Below are positions 5,904 to 9,636 of a stretch of 9,636 bases of DNA, piece after piece. The DNA is from Anaerobacillus sp. (GTDB taxonomy: Bacteria > Bacillota > Bacilli > Bacillales_H > Anaerobacillaceae). The stretch is taken from positions 1-9,636 of the forward strand of contig SKOL01000684.1 of NCBI GenBank assembly GCA_007120055.1, given 5' to 3'. The notes below the pieces were generated by a model. It was not told the DNA's origin, made no database searches, and was given only the letters and a program-made list of their open reading frames with translations. Position 1 is the first letter of the stretch; each line of letters begins with the position of its first letter. The position numbers were made by a program, and so were the translations under genes.

Positions 5904-6879
5904 TCAAACAATCTTAGTAACCGGTGGTACGGGATCATGGGGGTATGAGCTTGTTAGACAATTACTCAAGAAAAATCCAAAAGAAATTCGAATTTTATCG
6001 AGAAATGAATCAAGCCAGGTTGAGATGAAGCACAAGTTTGAAAATGACCCAAAGCTATCCTTTATTATCGGTGATATTAAAGAAAAGGAAACATTAATGG
6101 AAGCGAGTACAGAAGTTGATTATTTGTTTCATTTAGCTGCTTTAAAACATGTTCCAGTTTGTGAAGACCAACCGTATGAAGCGCTAAAGACAAATGTGTT
6201 AGGTACTAAAAATGTGATTGATGCAGCAATAAAAAAAGCTGTTAAAAATGTCATTTATATATCAACTGATAAAGCTGCAAATCCAGCAAATTTTTATGGA
6301 TTGTCAAAAGCAATGGGGGAAAGATTGATTATTCATGCTAATCTTTTAAAATCAAAGACAAAATTTGTATGTGTCCGTGGTGGAAATGTATTAGGAACTA
6401 ATGGCAGTGTCATTCCTATCTTTAAAAAACAAATTGAAACAAAATCAAAAATCACTTTAACTGATCAACAAATGACTCGCTTTTTTTTATCGATAGAGGA
6501 TGCAGTTAGACTGCTCTTTAAAGCAACCTATGAAAGTAAAGGCGGCGAAATCTTTGTTATGAAGATGCCAACATGTAAAATTGTTGATCTTGCAGATGTT
6601 TTAATCGAAGATTCAGGAAAAAAAGATGTGAAACTTGAAACATCGGGCATTCGTCCAGGAGAAAAATTACATGAAGTACTTTTTACAGAATATGAAAGTC
6701 AAACTACCGTCTACTATGATGATGAATATTATGTTATTTTACCAACTATTGGTATTGAAGGCGTAAAGGAATTTTACTCAAAATATCCGTATGTTGAATT
6801 AACGAATTACAACTCAAGTGAGTCATTAATGTCAAAAACAAAAATTAAAGAGATGTTGAGGAGAGGAGGGTTTATCTAA
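5893..6879 (+). CDS. UDP-GlcNAc 4,6-dehydratase (inverting), FlaA1/CapE/WbjB-type SDR
   Basis: This encodes 328 residues, a soluble short form without the transmembrane N-terminus of CapD/WbpM. It belongs to the extended SDR family (Polysacc_synt_2). Seen: the NAD(P)-binding loop GGTGSWG (11-17), D61 after IIG, HLAALKHVPVCEDQP (80-94), STDK (124-127), Y135xxxK139 in FYGLSK, RGGNVLGTNGSVIP (162-175), MTRFFLSIEDAV (194-205), and SGIRPGEKLHEVLF (251-264). These blocks are typical of dehydratases that remove water from UDP-GlcNAc and invert C5 to give a UDP-4-keto-6-deoxy-L-sugar. The start is TTG with AGGAGG 8 nt upstream, and the stop overlaps the next ATG (TAATG). With the epimerase before it and the reductase after it, the likely pathway leads to a UDP-2-acetamido-2,6-dideoxy-L-hexose. 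PseB-type function (pseudaminic acid) is the alternative, but no other pse genes are visible here. Confidence 0.88.
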   Translation: MFDDQTILVTGGTGSWGYELVRQLLKKNPKEIRILSRNESSQVEMKHKFENDPKLSFIIGDIKEKETLMEASTEVDYLFHLAALKHVPVCEDQPYEALKTNVLGTKNVIDAAIKKAVKNVIYISTDKAANPANFYGLSKAMGERLIIHANLLKSKTKFVCVRGGNVLGTNGSVIPIFKKQIETKSKITLTDQQMTRFFLSIEDAVRLLFKATYESKGGEIFVMKMPTCKIVDLADVLIEDSGKKDVKLETSGIRPGEKLHEVLFTEYESQTTVYYDDEYYVILPTIGIEGVKEFYSKYPYVELTNYNSSESLMSKTKIKEMLRRGGFI

Positions 6880-7706
6880 TGAAGCTGTTGATTTTTGGTG
6901 GTAAAGGAATGGCTGGGCATATGTTAACACAGTTTTTTAAGCAAAAAAACAACTATGATGTAAATTATACATCTAGAGATAAAGATGATTTAGAAAGTTA
7001 CTACCTAGACGTTCGTAATTTTGAAAAATTAGTAGACATATTTAAAACATTGAAGCCAGACATTGTCATTAATGCAGTTGGCTTATTAAATGAACAAGCA
7101 AGTCAAGACAAAATGACAGCGATTCAAGTCAACAGCTTACTCCCTCATCAATTGGATAATTTAGCAAAAAAAAATGGTGTGAAGATTATCCACATTAGTA
7201 CTGATTGTGTTTTTTCTGGTAATTGTGGTGATTATAAAGAAAATGATCTGCCTGATGGTATTTCTGACTATGCTAAGTCAAAGGCTTTAGGTGAAGTGTT
7301 TAGTGATCAACATTTAACAATTCGAACTTCGATTATCGGACCAGAACTTAAAAGTAATGGTATCGGATTATTTCATTGGTTTATGAAACAAAAAGGCCAA
7401 ATAAAAGGCTACAAAAGTGTGTATTGGAATGGTGTTACAACCCTTGAGCTAGCAAAGGCTATTGAACAATTGATTGAGCAAAAGATTACGGGATTATACC
7501 ATCTTGGCTCAGCAACGAAAATATCAAAATATGAATTATTGAAATTAATACAGGAAGTTTTTGAGAAAAGGGATGTCACGATAAAACCTGACAGTGAAAT
7601 TGTTTTAGATCGAACAATTCAAAATACTAGGGATGATTTTGATTATCAAGTTCCAAGCTATGAAGATATGCTTATCCAATTAAAAGATTGGATGGAACAA
7701 AAATGA
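6879..7706 (+). CDS. RmlD-like 4-keto sugar reductase (SDR)
   Basis: This encodes 275 residues. Seen: the dinucleotide-binding loop GGKGMAG (7-13), VINAVG (64-69), STDCVFSG (107-114), which is the hallmark of the RmlD/dTDP-4-dehydrorhamnose reductase family, Y131xxxK135 (YAKSK), RTSIIG (149-154), and WNGVTTLELAKAI (183-195). It should reduce the 4-keto group of the sugar nucleotide made by the preceding dehydratase. The protein stops where the reductase domain ends, so it lacks the C-terminal cupin domain found in CapF/WbjC (about 370 residues). In that respect it is closer to the WbvR-type reductases of L-RhaNAc/L-QuiNAc pathways; this comparison is from memory. The ATG shares one base with the upstream stop, and AGGAGGG lies 8 nt before it, so translation is probably coupled. 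A true dTDP-rhamnose reductase is less likely because no rmlA, B or C is nearby. Confidence 0.82.
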   Translation: MKLLIFGGKGMAGHMLTQFFKQKNNYDVNYTSRDKDDLESYYLDVRNFEKLVDIFKTLKPDIVINAVGLLNEQASQDKMTAIQVNSLLPHQLDNLAKKNGVKIIHISTDCVFSGNCGDYKENDLPDGISDYAKSKALGEVFSDQHLTIRTSIIGPELKSNGIGLFHWFMKQKGQIKGYKSVYWNGVTTLELAKAIEQLIEQKITGLYHLGSATKISKYELLKLIQEVFEKRDVTIKPDSEIVLDRTIQNTRDDFDYQVPSYEDMLIQLKDWMEQK

Positions 7707-8620
7707 AGTTGCCAACAAAATTATTGATAACAGGTGCAGGTGGATTTACAGGACAGCATGCATGTGATTATTTTGTTGGAAAAGGAATCGAGGTAATCGG
7801 AGTTGTCAGAAATAAAGCTTTTGCAACAAAACAATTTAAGCATGAAATATGTGATCTAACTAATAAAGAGGCTGTTAAAGTTCTAATTGAAAAAGTAAGA
7901 CCTGATTATGTGCTTCATTTAGCCGGACAAAATCACGTTGGCAAGTCATGGCAAGATCCATCCGAAACAATGGAAGCAAATGCAATGTCTACGTTATATC
8001 TACTTGAAGCACTTCAGCAAATCTGTCCGGTACAGCAAATTGTTGTAGTTGGATCAGCCTTGCAATTTAATCTTAATGATTTTTCTCAGCTTCCCCATCC
8101 TTATAGCTTGAGTAAAACAATTCAAGTCATGATTGCTAAAGCTTGGGCCAAATTATATGAAATGCCGATTGTCATCGTTAAACCTTCGAACTTAATCGGC
8201 CCAGGATTTTCAAATGGTGTTTGCGCAATTTTTGCAAACAAAATTGTTGAGATGGAGAAGGATAGAGCGGATACACTTCTAGAAGTTAATAATCTCTATG
8301 CGGAGCAAGACTTTCTTGATGTAAGAGATGCAATCAGAGCTTATGAACTGATTATGGAAAAAGGGAACCCGGGTGATATATATGAGATCGCTTCTGGAAA
8401 AAGCCGCTCATTAGAAGAGTTGATACAACAATATCAATTACTAACAAAAACAAACATAAAATTTCAGGTAAAAACAAAAGCGATACAAAAAAAAGTAAAT
8501 CCTATTGAGATAAATACTTCAAAAATAAACGAATTAGGTTGGGAACCTACGTTTTCTTTTTCTGCTTCTTTAGAAGATATTCTTAATTTTTATCGAAACT
8601 ATTATCGCAATGACGAATGA
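7703..8620 (+). CDS. NAD-dependent epimerase/dehydratase, GMD/RMD-like SDR
   Basis: This encodes 305 residues from the ATG at 7703, which overlaps the preceding stop as ATGA. A TTG at 7688 would add five residues but has no better ribosome binding site, and GGATGG at 7690-7695 is only a weak one. Seen: GAGGFTG (11-17), an acidic residue at D51, HLAGQNHVGKSWQDP (72-86), which resembles GDP-mannose 4,6-dehydratase and GDP-6-deoxy-4-keto-mannose reductase enzymes, S118 in VVGSALQF, Y134xxxK138 (YSLSK), PSNLIGPG (161-168), and QDFLDVRDA (202-210). The Ser/Tyr/Lys triad is intact, so the enzyme should be active. It may reduce or epimerise a 4-keto-6-deoxy sugar nucleotide; whether the base is GDP, dTDP or UDP cannot be told. 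It makes a fourth sugar-nucleotide enzyme in the operon, more than the simple three-step route needs, so it may supply a second sugar or a further modification. Confidence 0.8.
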   Translation: MKLPTKLLITGAGGFTGQHACDYFVGKGIEVIGVVRNKAFATKQFKHEICDLTNKEAVKVLIEKVRPDYVLHLAGQNHVGKSWQDPSETMEANAMSTLYLLEALQQICPVQQIVVVGSALQFNLNDFSQLPHPYSLSKTIQVMIAKAWAKLYEMPIVIVKPSNLIGPGFSNGVCAIFANKIVEMEKDRADTLLEVNNLYAEQDFLDVRDAIRAYELIMEKGNPGDIYEIASGKSRSLEELIQQYQLLTKTNIKFQVKTKAIQKKVNPIEINTSKINELGWEPTFSFSASLEDILNFYRNYYRNDE

Positions 8621-8629
8621 AAGGGGGAG
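8621..8629 (+). promoter_or_regulatory. Ribosome binding site supporting a TTG start at 8634
   Basis: AAGGGGGAG lies just before TTG 8634, with the AGGGGG core 6 nt upstream. The ATG at 8610 has no such motif, lies inside the preceding gene, and would place this purine tract within the coding region. Confidence 0.6.
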
Positions 8630-8633
8630 AAAA

Positions 8634-9332
8634 TTGGCAAAAGTATCAATTATCATTCCATTTTACAATTGCGCTTATGTTGGTCAAGCAATTAAAAGCA
8701 GTTTAAACCAAACTTATAAAAATATTGAGGTTATCGTTGTCGACGATGGTTCAACACGATATACAAATAAGTTGAAACCATATTTAAGAAAAATTAAATA
8801 TATTAAAAAAGCCAATGGTGGGACAGCAAGTGCGCTAAATACAGGAATTCGCCAAGCAACTGGTCAATATTTTGCATGGCTTAGCTCAGATGATCTTTAC
8901 ACACCTCGAAAAATTGAAAAACAACTAAAATATATGACAAAAAACAATATTGATGTCTCTTACACACCTGTTATTAAAATTAATAAAAATAGTAAGCCTA
9001 TTAGTAGACCAATAGGTTATAAGTATTCGAATAAAGTTTCATTTTATCGTGCCCTACAAAGTGGATGCATGATTAACGGATGTACAGTCATGATGAAGAT
9101 GAAAGTGTTTTCTAATGTAGGTTTATTTGATGAAAAACTTTTGTATACCCAAGACTATGATCTTTGGTTACGTGTCATGCAAAAGTACGATTTTCATTAT
9201 TTGCCTGAACCACTTGTGCATTATCGGATCCATCAGGAAATGGGTACAAAAAAACACGATAATGCTATAAAAGAAGAGGTACAACTCGTACAACAAAAGC
9301 ATATGAAAGCAATTAATCAACTAATTCAATAA
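8634..9332 (+). CDS. Glycosyltransferase family 2 (GT-A fold)
   Basis: This encodes 232 residues from the TTG at 8634, giving the standard family N-terminus MAKVSIIIPFYN. The longer frame from ATG 8610 adds eight residues that do not belong to the fold. Seen: VSIIIPFYN (4-12), the nucleotide-binding VVDDGST (35-41), NGGTASALNTGI (61-72), the metal-binding DXD-like LSSDDLY (83-89), GLFDEKL (163-169), and QDYDLWLRV (173-181), with D174 as the catalytic-base candidate. There are no transmembrane segments, and it is close to the minimal GT-A domain. It is the last gene of the operon, 13 nt after the second SDR. It probably transfers the sugar made by the upstream enzymes onto a growing glycan or directly onto protein (inference). 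The family is certain; the substrate is unknown. Confidence 0.87.
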   Translation: MAKVSIIIPFYNCAYVGQAIKSSLNQTYKNIEVIVVDDGSTRYTNKLKPYLRKIKYIKKANGGTASALNTGIRQATGQYFAWLSSDDLYTPRKIEKQLKYMTKNNIDVSYTPVIKINKNSKPISRPIGYKYSNKVSFYRALQSGCMINGCTVMMKMKVFSNVGLFDEKLLYTQDYDLWLRVMQKYDFHYLPEPLVHYRIHQEMGTKKHDNAIKEEVQLVQQKHMKAINQLIQ

Positions 9333-9394
9333 ACAGGGAATTGAAAATGAGTACTCAACCCAGTTTTGTAAACTCCTCTTAATATTTTTTCCTT

Positions 9395-9432
9395 TTTAAC
9401 CCAATCGGATATTATATTGAGGACATATTTTA
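9395..9432 (+). promoter_or_regulatory. Candidate SigK promoter with GerE-like box for the collagen-like gene
   Basis: TTTAACCCAATC (9395-9406), then 17 nt, then CATATTTTA (9424-9432), an exact CATANNNTA match. The ACCCAATC core and the 17-nt spacing are the same as at the GT4/sulfotransferase promoter (2489-2453, opposite strand). No AC -35 is present at 16-17 bp. The predicted start near 9439 leaves a very short leader before AAAGGAG at 9446. Confidence 0.45.
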
Positions 9433-9445
9433 GTTATATAAAGAT

Positions 9446-9452
9446 AAAGGAG
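9446..9452 (+). promoter_or_regulatory. Ribosome binding site deciding the start at 9462
   Basis: AAAGGAG ends directly against an in-frame ATG at 9453, too close to serve it, and is 9 nt from ATG 9462. The later ATG is therefore the start. Confidence 0.7.
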
Positions 9453-9461
9453 ATGTTATAT

Positions 9462-9636
9462 ATGTCAAGTTTTCGAAAACCATTTAAAGGATGCTGTCCA
9501 ATTTATCCAATTCCTAAACCGCCACAGCAAAAATGCATCTGCCCTCCTGGACCGCGGGGACCACAGGGGCCAGAGGGGCCAGAGGGGCCAGAGGGGCCAG
9601 CAGGACCAGTAGGACCAGCAGGACCAGCAGGACCAG
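9462..9636 (+). CDS. Collagen-like spore-surface protein, 5' part
   Basis: 58 codons are visible before the window ends; the gene continues beyond it. Seen: a short non-collagen head MSSFRKPFKGCCPIYPIPKP (1-20) with Cys at 11, 12, 25 and 27. From G30 an uninterrupted Gly-Pro-X repeat follows: GPR, GPQ, GPE three times, GPA, GPV, GPA, GPA, GP. Proline fills every second position, which favours triple-helix formation. There is no signal peptide, as in BclA-type exosporium filament proteins, which are made in the mother cell. The head does not show the BclA-type exosporium leader motif as I recall it; instead it is short, basic and cysteine-rich. Threonine-rich GPT triplets, the usual glycosylation sites of BclA, are not in the visible part. 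It is preceded by its own SigK-like promoter, directly after a sugar-synthesis operon, so it is a plausible acceptor of the locus's glycan (inference). Confidence 0.85.
   Translation, partial: MSSFRKPFKGCCPIYPIPKPPQQKCICPPGPRGPQGPEGPEGPEGPAGPVGPAGPAGP
9549..9636 (+). repeat. 9-bp tandem repeats encoding Gly-Pro-X
   Basis: The collagen tract is a DNA tandem repeat with a 9-bp unit. CCAGAGGGG occurs three times without change (9570-9596), then CCAGCAGGA/CCAGTAGGA units run to the edge (9597-9636). Each unit encodes one Pro-X-Gly. Such near-identical units can change in number by slippage, so allele length is likely to vary between strains and assemblies. Confidence 0.85.

Noticed and set aside
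5893..7706. Reading the dehydratase and RmlD-like reductase as a pseudaminic acid or dTDP-rhamnose pathway.
   Set aside because: No PseC/F/G/H/I-like or RmlA/B/C-like genes are in the window, and the adjoining WbjD/CapG-like epimerase fits the UDP-L-amino-sugar route better. It cannot be fully excluded because the flanks are unseen.
9336..9367. Possible terminator after the GT2 gene: GGG-TTGA pairing with TCAA-CCC around a 10-nt loop, followed by AGTTTTGT.
   Set aside because: Short, bulged stem and weak U-run. It may act as a terminator but the sequence does not support a firm call.
1..9636. Search for CRISPR arrays, tRNA or rRNA genes, phage genes and toxin-antitoxin pairs.
   Set aside because: No regularly spaced direct repeats other than the collagen-coding tract, no recognisable RNA gene, and no such protein families.

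Overview
The window looks like a spore-surface glycosylation and exosporium locus from a low-GC, endospore-forming Bacillota, most likely a member of the Bacillaceae. Four observations support this. Coding and intergenic DNA are AT-rich. Ribosome binding sites are strong AGGAGG types, and TTG is used as a start codon. The last gene is a collagen-like Gly-Pro-X protein of the kind found on spore filaments. Several intergenic regions carry CATANNNT(A) elements that match the -10 box of the mother-cell sigma factor SigK. The species cannot be named from the sequence.

Layout. Positions 1-581 hold the 3' end of a GT61 (DUF563) glycosyltransferase on the + strand. Facing it on the - strand is a probable two-gene unit: a GT4 glycosyltransferase (2422 down to 1370), then a family-2-type sulfotransferase (1314 down to 610). 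A second, divergent GT4 glycosyltransferase runs 2574-3770 (+). It converges on a 148-residue beta-rich protein (4267 down to 3821, -) that resembles the exosporium protein ExsC. A perfect 24-bp-arm hairpin separates those two genes. A 541-bp gap (4268-4808) follows, holding two candidate SigK promoters and a palindrome-ended, GC-richer repeat of about 177 bp. From 4809 to 9332 five tightly packed + strand genes form an operon: a UDP-GlcNAc 2-epimerase, a FlaA1/CapE-type 4,6-dehydratase, an RmlD-like reductase, a second SDR related to GDP-mannose dehydratase/RMD, and a GT2 glycosyltransferase. The window ends inside a collagen-like gene starting at 9462 that has its own candidate promoter.

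How the genes may work together (inference). The epimerase, dehydratase and reductase are the set needed to convert UDP-GlcNAc into a UDP-2-acetamido-2,6-dideoxy-L-hexose such as L-FucNAc, L-RhaNAc or L-QuiNAc. The fourth SDR may add another modified sugar. The GT2, the two GT4 and the GT61 enzymes could assemble a glycan, and the sulfotransferase could sulfate it. The collagen-like protein or the ExsC-like protein could be the acceptor or a neighbouring structural component. The most interesting regulatory signal is an ACCCAATC box exactly 17 nt upstream of a CATA -10 element at both the GT4/sulfotransferase unit and the collagen-like gene. A related GCCTA box sits at the same position before the nucleotide-sugar operon. 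This fits a shared SigK plus GerE programme late in sporulation. Several start codons were chosen by ribosome-binding-site position and differ from the longest open frame (2422, 2574, 7703, 8634, 9462).
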